In this document: piece by piece, positions 1-9,587 of the stretch | Numbering within the stretch: the first letter of the stretch is position 1 | Layout of the letters: each line of letters begins with the position of its first letter | DNA from: Nocardioides ginsengisegetis | GTDB lineage: Bacteria > Actinomycetota > Actinomycetes > Propionibacteriales > Nocardioidaceae | NCBI RefSeq assembly: GCF_014138045.1 | Contig: NZ_JACGXA010000001.1 | Location: 1,175,501-1,239,500 of the forward strand | DNA length: 64,000 nucleotides | Direction of reading: 5' to 3' | Notes under the pieces: model-generated | Told to the model about the DNA's origin: nothing | What the model saw: only the letters and a program-made list of their open reading frames with translations | The model's database searches: none | Translations under genes and position numbers: made by a program

Positions 1-1145
1 CGCGGCGCCTGGCCGCCAAGACCCAGGTCGTGGGGCCGCAGAGCGACGACTTCGTGCGCAACCGGCTCACCCACAGCCTCGAGGTCGCCCAGGTCGCCCG
101 CGACCTGTCGCGGGCGCTGGGCTGCCACCCCGACATCGCCGAGACGGCCGCGCTCGCGCACGACCTGGGCCACCCGCCCTTCGGCCACAACGGCGAGCGG
201 GTGCTGGCCGAGCTGAGCGAGGCGTGCGGCGGGTTCGAGGGCAACGCCCAGACCCTGCGGCTGCTGACCCGGCTCGAGGCCAAGACCTTCGACGGTGACG
301 GCCGCACGGTCGGGCTCAACCTCACCCGGGCGACCCTCGACGCCTGCACGAAATACCCGTGGCCCCGCGCCCACGCCGACGAGCCGCAGGGCGTGCACGC
401 CGACGGCTCGCCGCGGGTGGTCCGCAAGTTCGGCGTCTACGACGACGACAAGCCGGTCTTCGACTGGCTGCGCACCGGCGTGGAGGGCTCCCGTCGCTGC
501 TTCGAGGCCCAGGTGATGGACCTCGCCGACGACGTCGCCTACTCCGTCCACGACATCGAGGACGGCGTGGTCGCCGAGCGGATCGACCTGACCACCCTCG
601 ACCGGGCTGCCGTGTGGCAGACGGTCCGCGACTGGTACCTCCCCGGCGCCGGTGACGACGCCCTCGACGACGCCCTCGACGGGATGTGGCAGATGGGGTC
701 GTGGCCGAGGTCGCCGTACGACGGCAGCCGGCGGAGCCAGGCCGCCCTGAAGAACCTCACCAGCGACCTGATCGGGCGCTTCTGCGGATCGGCCCAGGCG
801 GCGACGTTCGCGGCGGCCGAGGGCCCGTTCGCCCGCTACCGCGCCGACGTCGTCGTTCCGGAGCAGGCGCGGCTGGAGATGGCGGTGCTCAAGGGCATCG
901 CCGCCCACTACGTCATGCGGGCCGACGACCGGGTGAGTGCCATGTCGCGCCAGCGCGAGCTGATGGTCGAGCTGGTCGCGCTGCTGGCCCACCGTGGGCC
1001 CGAGGCGCTGGAGCGGCCCTTCGCCGACGACTGGCACGCCGCCGGCGACGACTGCGCGCGGCTGCGGGTCGTGATCGACCAGGTCGCCTCGCTCACCGAC
1101 GCCAGTGCGGTCGCGTGGCACACCCGCCTCCGCAAGCCGTCATAG
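1..1145 (+). CDS. dgt: Deoxyguanosinetriphosphate triphosphohydrolase-like protein, 5' end outside window
   Basis: HD-domain dNTPase, which cleaves dNTPs to deoxynucleosides and tripolyphosphate. The frame is open from base 3, so the N-terminus lies upstream; 380 residues are visible. Metal-binding HD-superfamily signatures are present: a His at 72-74 in the context NRLTHSLEVAQVARDL and the HD pair at 159-164 within AHDLGHPPFGHNGE. A later Asp-rich stretch, DLADDVAYSVHDIEDGV, supplies the fourth ligand region. The gene ends in TAG just upstream of a dehydrogenase gene and near dnaG. A dgt-dnaG neighbourhood is also found in mycobacteria, which supports the name. Family assignment is firm; substrate preference cannot be read from the sequence. 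Confidence 0.93.
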   Translation, partial: RRLAAKTQVVGPQSDDFVRNRLTHSLEVAQVARDLSRALGCHPDIAETAALAHDLGHPPFGHNGERVLAELSEACGGFEGNAQTLRLLTRLEAKTFDGDGRTVGLNLTRATLDACTKYPWPRAHADEPQGVHADGSPRVVRKFGVYDDDKPVFDWLRTGVEGSRRCFEAQVMDLADDVAYSVHDIEDGVVAERIDLTTLDRAAVWQTVRDWYLPGAGDDALDDALDGMWQMGSWPRSPYDGSRRSQAALKNLTSDLIGRFCGSAQAATFAAAEGPFARYRADVVVPEQARLEMAVLKGIAAHYVMRADDRVSAMSRQRELMVELVALLAHRGPEALERPFADDWHAAGDDCARLRVVIDQVASLTDASAVAWHTRLRKPS

Positions 1146-1166
1146 TCCAGCGTTAGAGTCGACTTT

Positions 1167-2081
1167 GTGACTTCCCCCCTCGTCTGGCTCCCGTTCGACC
1201 CCGCCCTGCTCGGCGATGCTCCGGCCTCGCTGCGCTACGAGGTGGTCGACCCCACCCAGCACGTCCCGGACTCGGTCGGCGACGTCGCGTTCTACGTGCC
1301 GCCCTACATGATGAGCGGCGCCGTGGGCGACGTGCTGCCCCGGATGGCGTCGCTCGAGGTGGTGCAGACCCTGTCCGCCGGCGTCGACAACGTCCGCTCA
1401 CGGGTGCCCGCCGGTGTGACCCTGTGCAACGGCCGCGGCATCCACGACACGTCCACCGCCGAGCTGACCCTGGCGCTGGTGCTGGCCTCGCTGCGCGGCA
1501 TCCCGGACTTCGTGCGCGCCCAGGGCCGCCACGCGTGGGAGACCGGCTGGCGGCCGGCGCTGGCCGACAAGAAGGTCCTGCTGATCGGCTACGGCGCGAT
1601 CGGCGAGGCGATCGAAGCTCGGCTGCTGCCGTTCGAGGTCGAGGTCGTCAAGGTCGCGCGGACGGCCCGCGACGGCGTGCACGCCATGGAGGACCTGCCC
1701 GCGCTCGTGCCCGACGCCGACGTGGTGATCCTGATCGTGCCGCTCACCGACCTGACCCGCGGCCTGGTCGACGCCGACTTCCTGGCCTCGATGAAGGACG
1801 ACGCGCTGCTGGTCAACATGGCCCGGGGTGCGGTCGTCGACACCGACGCCCTGGTCGCCGCGCTCGGCACCGGCCGGATCCACGCCGCCGTCGACGTCGC
1901 CGACGTCGAGCCGATGCCGGCCGACCACCCGCTGTGGGACGCCCCCAACCTGTTGGTCTCCCCGCACGTCGGCGGCGCCTCGAGCGCGATGTGGCCGCGC
2001 GCCCACCGGCTCGTGCGCGACCAGCTGCACCGCTACGCCGCGGGGGAGACGCTGGCCAACATCATGGTCGGCGACTACTAG
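1167..2081 (+). CDS. D-isomer-specific 2-hydroxyacid dehydrogenase
   Basis: A 304-residue cytosolic NAD(P)-dependent oxidoreductase starting at GTG. The Rossmann nucleotide-binding loop is GYGAIG at residues 141-146. The catalytic trio typical of the family is visible: Arg in VNMARGAVVDTDAL, Glu in DVADVEPMP and His in SPHVGGAS. The substrate-binding half precedes the Rossmann fold, as is usual. It sits between dgt and dnaG with short gaps (21 and 27 bp) and is probably cotranscribed, though nothing ties it to replication. The substrate (glyoxylate, hydroxypyruvate, phosphoglycerate or another 2-keto acid) cannot be decided. It is shorter than PhoGDH and lacks an ACT domain, so serine biosynthesis is unlikely. 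Confidence 0.9.
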   Translation: MTSPLVWLPFDPALLGDAPASLRYEVVDPTQHVPDSVGDVAFYVPPYMMSGAVGDVLPRMASLEVVQTLSAGVDNVRSRVPAGVTLCNGRGIHDTSTAELTLALVLASLRGIPDFVRAQGRHAWETGWRPALADKKVLLIGYGAIGEAIEARLLPFEVEVVKVARTARDGVHAMEDLPALVPDADVVILIVPLTDLTRGLVDADFLASMKDDALLVNMARGAVVDTDALVAALGTGRIHAAVDVADVEPMPADHPLWDAPNLLVSPHVGGASSAMWPRAHRLVRDQLHRYAAGETLANIMVGDY

Positions 2082-2108
2082 TCGGTCCCCGCCCGTAGAC
2101 TCCGCCAC

Positions 2109-4469
2109 GTGATGGGCCGGATTCGCGACGACAGCATCGCCGAGGTGCGTGAGAAGGCGCGGATCGACGAGATCGTCTCCGAGCACGTCACCCTCCGCAA
2201 CGCCGGCGGCGGCTCGATGAAGGGGCTCTGCCCCTTCCACGACGAGAAGTCGCCGTCCTTCCAGGTCACCCCGTCGCGGGGCTTCTACCACTGCCTGGCC
2301 GGCGAGACCCGGGTGCTGACGTGGGATGGGGTTCGACCCATCAGCGAGCTGGCCGGGGAAACCCACAAGATCCTGGGTAAGCACGGCGACTGGATCGACG
2401 CGCCGTTCAAGTCCTACGGTGTGCAGCGTCTCCACAAGATCGTGCTGACCCGCAACCGGCAAACCAAGGAGATCTTCGCGACCGACGGTCACCGGTGGTT
2501 CGTGCGCTCGGGCGCTGGCCTGAAGAACCACAAGGAGGTCGTGACCGTCGACCTCAAGGCCGGTGACCGGCTGTTGTCGAAGTACCCCCGCCACGCGAAC
2601 CCCCTGCTTCCTGTCGAGGCCGACAACAACTACGCCAGCCGCGGGTGGGTGGTGCAGTCGGTCGAGGCCACGGACCGAGTCGAGGAGGTCTTCTGCGCCG
2701 AGGTCGAGGACGGCCACGCGTTCACGCTCGAGGACAACATCTTGACGGGCAACTGCTTCGGCTGCGGCGAGGGCGGCGACGTCATCAGCTTCGTGATGAA
2801 GGTCGACGCGCTCAGCTTCGGCGAGGCGGTCGAGCGGCTCGCGGACAAGGTCGGCGTGCAGCTCCGGCGCGAGGACGGCGACATCCGCGACGACCGACCC
2901 AAGGGCCCCTCGAAGTCGCGGCTGATCGAGGCGCACAAGGAGGCGCAGCTCTACTACGCCGAGCAGCTCGAGACGGCCGATGCGCTGACCGCGCGGCAGT
3001 TCCTGTCCGAGCGGGGCTTCGACCAGTCCGTGGCCGAGCACTTCGGCATCGGCTTCGCCCCGCGCGAGGGTGAGGCGCTGTTCAAGCACCTGCGGGCCAA
3101 GGCGTTCAGCCAGGAGGAGCTCGTCGCGGCCGGCCTCGTGGCGGTCGGCAGGTCGGCGTACGACCGCTTCCGTGGGCGCCTCCTGTGGCCGATCCGGGAC
3201 GCGACCGGCGACACGATCGGTTTCGGGGCGCGCCGGATCTTCGAGGACGACCGGATCGAGGCGAAGTACCTCAACACCTCCGAGACCGCGATCTACAAGA
3301 AGAGCCACGTGCTCTACGGCCTCGACCTCGCCCGCCGCGACATCGCGCGGTCCTCGCAGGCCGTGATCGTCGAGGGCTACACCGACGTGATGGCCTGCCA
3401 CCTGGCCGGCGTGACCACCGCCGTGGCCACGTGCGGCACCGCCTTCGGCGACGACCACTCGCGCGTGCTGCGCCGCTTCCTCAACGACCACGAGGAGTTC
3501 CGCGGTGAGGTGATCTTCACCTTCGACGGCGACTCGGCCGGCCAGAAGGCCGCCCTCAAGGCGTTCGGTGGCGACCAGAACTTCGTCTCCCAAACCTACG
3601 TCGCCGTCGAGCCCTCGGGCATGGACCCGTGCGACCTGCGGATCAAGGAGGGCGACGCCGCGGTCCGCGAGCTCGTCGCCCGCCGGGTCCCGCTCTACCG
3701 CTTCGTGCTCGCCAACGTCGTCTCCAAGTACGACCTCGACCGCGCCGACGGCCGCGTCGACGCGCTCCGCGAGGCCGCCCGGCTGGTGTCGAGCATCCGC
3801 GACAAGTCCAAGGTCGACGCGTTCTCCCGCGAGCTCGCCGGGATGATCGGCATCGACATCGAGGAGGCCCGTCGGGAGGTACGCCGCGCGGCGAACCGGC
3901 CGGCATCCAAGCCCGAGCCGCAGCGGTCCACCTCCGCCGCTCCTCCGGCCGAGGAGGCCAAGCCTGCCGTGCGGGCGCTGCCGGTGCCGGACCCGCGCGA
4001 CCCGCGGTTCGCCCTCGAGCGCGAGACGCTCAAGCTGGTCCTCCAGCACCCGATGGCGATCGGGCGCACCACCAACGAGATCGGCGGCAACGACTTCACC
4101 CACCCGACCTACCGGGCGGTGTGGGAGCTCGTCGCCGCGGCCGGCGGGCCGGTCAAGGGCGCGAGCGACCCGTCGTGGGGGAGCCGCGTCCGCGAGAGCG
4201 CCACCGACCCCACGGTCGCCTCGACGGTCAGCGCCCTGGGCGTGGAGCCGCTGCGGACCGCCAAGCAGCCGGATGCGTCGTACGTCGCCCTGCACGTGTT
4301 CAAGCTCCTCGAGCTGACCGCCATGCGTCGCATCGCCGACCTCAAGTCCAAGCTCCAACGCACCAACCCGGTCGAGCACCCCACGGAGTACAACCGGATG
4401 TTCGGCGAGCTCGCGGCCCTCGAGCAGCACCGGCGCACCCTCCGCGAGCGGACGGTCAGCGCGCAGTGA
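2109..4469 (+). CDS. dnaG: DNA primase DnaG precursor with in-frame mini-intein
   Basis: Replicative primase, synthesising RNA primers at the fork. The precursor is 786 residues; removing the intein at residues 62-215 leaves 632. The N-terminal CHC2 zinc ribbon has C41 and H44 (CPFH), then the intein, then C216 and C219 (CFGCG). Splicing therefore rebuilds the third zinc ligand next to H61. The TOPRIM catalytic motif EGYTD is at residues 422-426, followed by an acidic FTFDGDSAG motif. The C-terminal part (about residue 630 on) matches the helicase-interaction region. GTG at 2109 is followed by ATG at 2112 and either could start translation. The stop overlaps the GTG of the next gene. Confidence 0.96.
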   Translation: MMGRIRDDSIAEVREKARIDEIVSEHVTLRNAGGGSMKGLCPFHDEKSPSFQVTPSRGFYHCLAGETRVLTWDGVRPISELAGETHKILGKHGDWIDAPFKSYGVQRLHKIVLTRNRQTKEIFATDGHRWFVRSGAGLKNHKEVVTVDLKAGDRLLSKYPRHANPLLPVEADNNYASRGWVVQSVEATDRVEEVFCAEVEDGHAFTLEDNILTGNCFGCGEGGDVISFVMKVDALSFGEAVERLADKVGVQLRREDGDIRDDRPKGPSKSRLIEAHKEAQLYYAEQLETADALTARQFLSERGFDQSVAEHFGIGFAPREGEALFKHLRAKAFSQEELVAAGLVAVGRSAYDRFRGRLLWPIRDATGDTIGFGARRIFEDDRIEAKYLNTSETAIYKKSHVLYGLDLARRDIARSSQAVIVEGYTDVMACHLAGVTTAVATCGTAFGDDHSRVLRRFLNDHEEFRGEVIFTFDGDSAGQKAALKAFGGDQNFVSQTYVAVEPSGMDPCDLRIKEGDAAVRELVARRVPLYRFVLANVVSKYDLDRADGRVDALREAARLVSSIRDKSKVDAFSRELAGMIGIDIEEARREVRRAANRPASKPEPQRSTSAAPPAEEAKPAVRALPVPDPRDPRFALERETLKLVLQHPMAIGRTTNEIGGNDFTHPTYRAVWELVAAAGGPVKGASDPSWGSRVRESATDPTVASTVSALGVEPLRTAKQPDASYVALHVFKLLELTAMRRIADLKSKLQRTNPVEHPTEYNRMFGELAALEQHRRTLRERTVSAQ
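2292..2753 (+). other. Mini-intein in DnaG zinc ribbon (154 residues)
   Basis: Protein-splicing element in frame within dnaG. Block A starts at C62 (CLAGETRVLTWDG). Block B is ATDGHRWFV with T125, H128 and W130. Block F is VFCAEVEDGHAF with C196, and block G is ILTGN ending at N215, followed by extein C216. Only about 60 residues separate blocks B and F, so there is no homing endonuclease domain; 154 residues matches mini-inteins. Trp at B:12, Cys at F:4 and Thr at G:5 form the signature of class 3 inteins, yet Cys1 of class 1 inteins is also present. The usual penultimate His is Gly214. The boundaries follow from restoring the DnaG sequence FYH/CFGCG. Confidence 0.96.
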
Positions 4470-4951
4470 GGCTGCGCCGTCCCCGCCCCGACGTCGCCGT
4501 CGGGCCGGGGGAGAAGGTCCTCGCCTGGGCGGAGTCGACGTCCGGCGAGGTCGTCGCCGGCACCCGCGACGCGCTCTACGTCGCCACGACCCGGATCCCC
4601 TGGGAGCAGGTCGAGGCCGCCGACTGGGACCGCGACACGTCGGTGTTGCGAGTCAGCGAGGTCGGCTCGTGGGGCGCCCCACGCCCCGAGCACACGTTCA
4701 CCATCGAGGAGCCGGGGCGGCTGCTCGAGCTGGTCCGCGAGCGCGTCACCGCGAGCGTCGTCCTGCAGCGGCACGTGCCGATCGCGGGCCGCCGCGGCGT
4801 CCGTGTGATCGCCCGCCGTGCGCCCCGGGGCGACCAGCCGGTGCAGTGGGTCTACGAGTACGACGAGGGCATCGACCCCGACGACCCGCTCGTCGCCCTG
4901 GCCGCCGAGGAGGCTCTCGCGGCCGCCCGCGAGGAGGTCGGACCGGCCTGA
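4466..4951 (+). CDS. Conserved hypothetical protein downstream of dnaG
   Basis: A 161-residue protein of unrecognised family. It starts with GTG at 4466, overlapping the dnaG stop in a GTGA arrangement that suggests translational coupling. The sequence looks soluble, with no signal peptide or membrane span. It contains alternating strand-like segments (GEKVLAWAESTSGEVVAGTR, RDALYVATTRIPWEQVEAAD) that resemble a PH-like or small beta-barrel fold, and an acidic C-terminus rich in Ala/Glu. The structural guess is inference only. Codon use matches dnaG, supporting a real gene rather than a shadow frame. Confidence 0.8.
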   Translation: MRLRRPRPDVAVGPGEKVLAWAESTSGEVVAGTRDALYVATTRIPWEQVEAADWDRDTSVLRVSEVGSWGAPRPEHTFTIEEPGRLLELVRERVTASVVLQRHVPIAGRRGVRVIARRAPRGDQPVQWVYEYDEGIDPDDPLVALAAEEALAAAREEVGPA

Positions 4952-5041
4952 TCGGGCCGTCCACGGGGCCCGCCACGCGGAGAGGGAGCCCGATTTTTCA
5001 CTCCCGCCCTCCCTTGCTAAGGTTTGCGGGCCGCAGCGCAA

Positions 5042-5117
5042 TCCCCTGTAGCTCAACTGGCAGAGCATTCGGCTGTTAACCGGAGGGTTGTTGGTTCGAG
5101 TCCAACCGGGGGAGCCA
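5042..5117 (+). tRNA. tRNA-Asn (GTT anticodon)
   Basis: A 76-nt cloverleaf including an encoded CCA. The acceptor TCCCCTG pairs with CGGGGGA (one T-G wobble). The D arm begins with GCTC, the anticodon loop holds GTT between TCGGC-type arms, and the T arm is GTTGG-TTCGAGT-CCAAC. Discriminator base G73 is followed by CCA, then unrelated sequence. Confidence 0.96.
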
Positions 5118-5223
5118 GCGAAGACGGGTCCGTCTCAATCGAGACGGGCCCGTGCTGCATTTCCGGGGCCGGGGCTCCGACGACGGGTTTGTGTCGTGGA
5201 TCCGTCGTACCTGGCGCGTCGGA

Positions 5224-5866
5224 TCAACCACAGGTCGGGCGCGTCCGCAGCGCGCCGGTCCAGCCGCGCCGACGCATGACCGCCGCGACGCCCCTGGCCG
5301 TGGCGCAGGGGCGGTCGAAGACCTGTCCCCAGCCGAGCCGGAGGGTCTCGGAGCCGTCGACGGCCGCAAACAGGTCGCGGTCCATGTCGCGGTCGCGGGC
5401 CCGGACGGAGCCGTGGAACAGACGCCCGTCCAGCTCGACGACCAGCTCGAGGTCGTCGTACTGCACGTCGCGGAACATCAGCGAGCCCGCGTGGCGGTGG
5501 CTTGCCTGGCGGCGACCGCGGGGGAGACCGTGGGCGCGCTCGACCCGGACGAGGTAGTCGTGTTCGAGCACCGAGCAGGTCCCCTCGGCGAGGTCCTGCA
5601 GGACCGAGCCGAGCCACTTACGGTTCGGGAGGCGCGGCCGGGATGCGAGGGCCGTGACCAGCGCTCCAGGGCTCGTCTGTCGCCGCCCGCACGCGTCGGC
5701 CAGCACCGCGACGGCGTCGAGATCCGAGCGAGCCGTGGACGCCAGGTCCAGCAGCGCGTGCTCGCAGCTTGCGCTCGATGTCGTGCGGGGCGAGCCCGAG
5801 CTCCAGCACCTGCCGGCGCGCCAAGACCCCGTCCTGGGTCCACAGCAGCCACGTGAGGTCGTCCAC
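5224..5866 (-). pseudogene. AbiEi/DUF559-family protein, internally deleted and frameshifted
   Basis: Remnant of a common actinobacterial family with an N-terminal AbiEi-antitoxin-like winged-helix segment and a C-terminal DUF559 (PD-(D/E)XK/Vsr-like) nuclease-type domain. The N-terminal frame starts at GTG 5866 and reads DDLTWLLWTQDGVLARRQ through HDIERKLR. The C-terminal frame resumes with EHALLDLASTA and continues through LEHDYLVRVERAHGLPRG and LELVVELDGRLFH to 5224. The two halves abut in different frames near 5765-5780, and the roughly 100-residue middle expected in the family is missing. Deletion plus frame change makes a functional product unlikely. It is flanked by tRNA-Asn and a PIG-L gene. 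Confidence 0.75.
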
Positions 5867-5934
5867 ACCAGCAGCCTTCGCTGCTCGGGGGCCGCCCAAA
5901 CCGGGGCCGACCCTGCCCTGTGGATAGCCGGTCC

Positions 5935-6675
5935 CTACTCGCCCCAGCCCATCGGGAACACCTCGAACGCCGCGGCCAGGGCGACGCCGAGCCGCTGACC
6001 GGTCTGCCGGCCGAACCCCTCGAGGAACTCGCGGGCGTCGAAGTCCTCCCACCCGAGGCCGTCGATGTAGGCGCGGTGGGCCTCGAGCGAGCGGACGCCC
6101 GCCTCGAACGTCTCGGTCGTGTCCACGGCGTGCCCGGCCAGCGGAGACCCGAAGGCCCAGACCGCCTTCACTCCGCCCCACGGCTCGAGCCCGTCGGTGA
6201 GCTGGTCGTGGAAGACCCAGCGGTTGCCGGCGTCCCGCACCGCATCGACGACAGCCCGGCCCACGGCGATGTGGTCGGCCTGGTTGAGGTTGTTGCCGCC
6301 CCATGTGTCGCGGAAGTTGCCGGTGATGACGACGTCGGGCCGGTGCCGGCGTACGACGTGGGCGATCGCGGCCCGCAGCGGCACGCCGTACTCCAGGACG
6401 CCGTCGGCGAGCCCCAGGAACTCCACGACGGGGACGCCGACCTCGGCGGCCGACGCGACCTGCTCGGCCTCGCGGACCCGCCGGCACTCGTCGGGCTCCA
6501 TGCCGTCGATGCCGGCCTCGCCGCTGGTCACCATGCAGTAGGTGACGTCCTTGCCCTGCCCGGTCCAGCGCGCGACAGCGGCGGCCGCGCCGAACTCCAT
6601 GTCGTCGGGGTGCGCGACGATGCACAGTGCCCGCGCCCAGTCCTCGGGGAGCGGCTCGAGCGGTTCGGGTTCCAT
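5935..6675 (-). CDS. PIG-L (LmbE-like) family deacetylase
   Basis: A 246-residue zinc-dependent N-acetylglucosamine deacetylase-family protein. The metal motif AHPDD is near residue 21, with the Asp as general base, and a further conserved His lies in QADHIAVGRAVVDAV. The family includes MshB and Mca of mycothiol metabolism and deacetylases of secondary metabolites. This copy lacks neighbours that would fix the substrate. Start ATG at 6675 faces a phosphotransferase gene on the opposite strand, with about 60 bp between them for divergent promoters. Family assignment is firm, and the role in GlcNAc-type or thiol-conjugate deacetylation is inference. Confidence 0.9.
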   Translation of the reverse strand: MEPEPLEPLPEDWARALCIVAHPDDMEFGAAAAVARWTGQGKDVTYCMVTSGEAGIDGMEPDECRRVREAEQVASAAEVGVPVVEFLGLADGVLEYGVPLRAAIAHVVRRHRPDVVITGNFRDTWGGNNLNQADHIAVGRAVVDAVRDAGNRWVFHDQLTDGLEPWGGVKAVWAFGSPLAGHAVDTTETFEAGVRSLEAHRAYIDGLGWEDFDAREFLEGFGRQTGQRLGVALAAAFEVFPMGWGE

Positions 6676-6737
6676 CTGTCGAGGATCGCACCAAAACCGA
6701 TTGCCGGGGGAGGAGTCGCTCGGGTTGGCTGTCGGCC

Positions 6738-7757
6738 ATGAGCCGGTATGCCGATCCCGGGCTCCGCCACCCCTCCGAGAGCGAGCGCTGGCAGGGCGCG
6801 GCGTTCCGCGCCGAGCTCAGCGCCTGGGTCACCGAGGTGGTCGGGCCGCCGACCTCGGTGGAGCCGACCAAGATCCGGCCCTGGGCGTCGGTGTGGCGCG
6901 TCGAGACGCCCACGGGTGTGCACTTCGCCAAGCAGAACTGCCCCACCCAGGCCTTCGAGGCGGCCGTCCTCGAGGAGCTGGCCGCGCTGGCGCCGCACCA
7001 CGTCGTGCCGGTCACGGCGGTCGACCGCGCCCGTGGGCTGCTGATGACACCCGACCAGGGCCCGGTGCTGGCCGAGACCGCCGGCGAGGACATCGACACC
7101 TGGTGCCGGGTGGTCGCGGCCGGTGCCGCCCTGCAGCGCGAGGTCGCCCCGCACGCCGACCGGCTCGCCGCGGCCGGGCTGACGGTCCTCGCACCGGCCG
7201 ACACCACGGCGTACGTCGAGCACGCCCTGGACCGGTTCGCGGCCATCCCCGACGGCGACCCTCGGGGGATGTCTCCGGCTGACCGCGACGCCGTGCGCGC
7301 ACACCTGCCGGTGCTGGCCGGGTGGGCCGAGCAGGTCGGCGCCCTCGGGCTGCCGCTCACGCTGGTGCACAACGACCTGCACGGCAACAACGTCTTCGAC
7401 CGCGACGGGGAGCTGCGGTTCTTCGACTTCGCCGACGCGCTGCTGATGGAGCCGCTGGCGGCGCTGTTCATCCCCCTCAACATGCTGGCCCACGGCCTCG
7501 AGGCCGGTCCGGGCGACCCGCGCCTCCACCGGGTCGCCGACGCGGCTCTCGAGGTGTGGAGCGACCTGGCGCCGGCCGCCGAGCTCCGCGCCGCCCTGCC
7601 GGCCGCCCTCCAGCTGGCGCGGCTGGCTCGCGCGGAGTCCTGGTCCCGCTGCCTGCCGCCGATGAACGCGGCCGAGCTCGCCGACTGGGGCGATGCGGCC
7701 GCCTGGTGGCTGGGCTCAGTCGTTCTCGACCCGATCCTGGGCGAGCCCGCCGAGTAG
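6738..7757 (+). CDS. APH-family phosphotransferase
   Basis: A 339-residue protein kinase-like fold enzyme of the aminoglycoside/choline/homoserine phosphotransferase superfamily. The catalytic loop is LVHNDLHGNNVF, with the catalytic Asp and metal Asn, and the DFG-like motif is FFDFADALL. An ATP-lobe strand, WRVETPTGVHFAKQN, carries the Lys. Start ATG at 6738 is chosen because upstream in-frame sequence overlaps the divergent PIG-L promoter. Its 3' end overlaps the 3' end of the convergent alpha/beta hydrolase by about 40 bp. The substrate is unknown; these genes are numerous in actinobacteria and resistance should not be assumed. Confidence 0.87.
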   Translation: MSRYADPGLRHPSESERWQGAAFRAELSAWVTEVVGPPTSVEPTKIRPWASVWRVETPTGVHFAKQNCPTQAFEAAVLEELAALAPHHVVPVTAVDRARGLLMTPDQGPVLAETAGEDIDTWCRVVAAGAALQREVAPHADRLAAAGLTVLAPADTTAYVEHALDRFAAIPDGDPRGMSPADRDAVRAHLPVLAGWAEQVGALGLPLTLVHNDLHGNNVFDRDGELRFFDFADALLMEPLAALFIPLNMLAHGLEAGPGDPRLHRVADAALEVWSDLAPAAELRAALPAALQLARLARAESWSRCLPPMNAAELADWGDAAAWWLGSVVLDPILGEPAE

Positions 7758-8559
7758 GTCGTCCCAGTGCGCGAGTAGCGCACCGAGGTGGCCGACCCCG
7801 TCGTCGACGGTGAGCGTCGAGCCGGGCAGCCGCTCGGCCAGCCAGGTGCCGTTGCGGGGCGGGTGGTTGGTGTCGAGGGCGCCGTAGTGGAGCGTGACGG
7901 GGCAGGCCACGTCCGCGAGGTCGAAGTCCCACGGCCGCAGCAGGGTGGCCGCGTCCCAGAGGTAGCCCTCGTGCTGGGCCAGCGCCTCCCGGACCGAGGC
8001 CGCCACGGCGGCCGGGTCGTCGCCGAGCAGCACGCGGTCGTGCTCGCGCAGCTGCGCGAGGAAGCGGCCCGCCAACGCCGCGTCGTCCGGGTCGTCGGGG
8101 GCCAGGCGGGCGACGTACGCCGCGAACTCGGGGCGCAGCCGCTCGACGAAGTCCGCGACGGTGCCCACCCCGGCGTCCTCGGGCGGGGTCGGGTCGAGGG
8201 CGGGGAGGAGACGACGGCCACTCGCGTCACCCGGTTGGGGTGCCGGGCGGCGCAGGCCAGGGCGTGCGGCCCGCCGACGGACATCCCGAGGACCGCGAAC
8301 CGCCCGATGCCCAGCAGGTCGGCCACCTCGGCCACGTCGTCGGCCACCGCCGCGTGCGACGTGGCGGTGGCCGTCGAGCGTCCGTAGCCGGGCCGGTTCA
8401 CCGCCACCAGCCGTACGCCGGCTCGCCGGGCGGCGTCGTGACCGGAGCGGGCCGCGTGCCGGGTGTCGGGGCAGCCGTGCAGGAAGACGACGGGCGTGCC
8501 CGTGGAGTCGCCGCCCTCCTCGAGCTGGACGTCCCGGCCGTCCGCGAGCCGCAGCAGCG

Positions 8560-8563
<4 letters not shown>
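7716..8563 (-). pseudogene. Alpha/beta hydrolase, disrupted by a single frameshift
   Basis: An alpha/beta-fold hydrolase split over two frames. The N-terminal frame starts at GTG 8563, overlapping the preceding gene's stop, and contains VVFLHGCPDTRHA (oxyanion region) and the nucleophile elbow GMSVGG. The C-terminal frame reads from about 8200 to 7716 and contains GALDTNHPP (acid) and DGVGHLG (catalytic His). The break lies in a G/C run at about 8195-8206, where restoring one base rejoins VVSSPP to the downstream DAGVGTVADFVERLRPEF. All triad elements survive, so this is either a very recent mutation or a sequence error. Confidence 0.8.
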
Positions 8564-9531
<968 letters not shown>

Positions 9532-9587
9532 GTCGTACTCCCTCGTCGTGGGTCTGGTCCCGCCCGAGGCTAGGCTCTGCGCCGCGA

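Noticed and set aside
2430..2690. Homing endonuclease domain within the dnaG intein
   Set aside because: Only about 60 residues separate the splicing blocks, and no LAGLIDADG or HNH motif is present.
6738..7757. Aminoglycoside resistance gene
   Set aside because: APH-fold enzymes are abundant in actinobacteria with varied substrates. Nothing in the sequence or context identifies an aminoglycoside.
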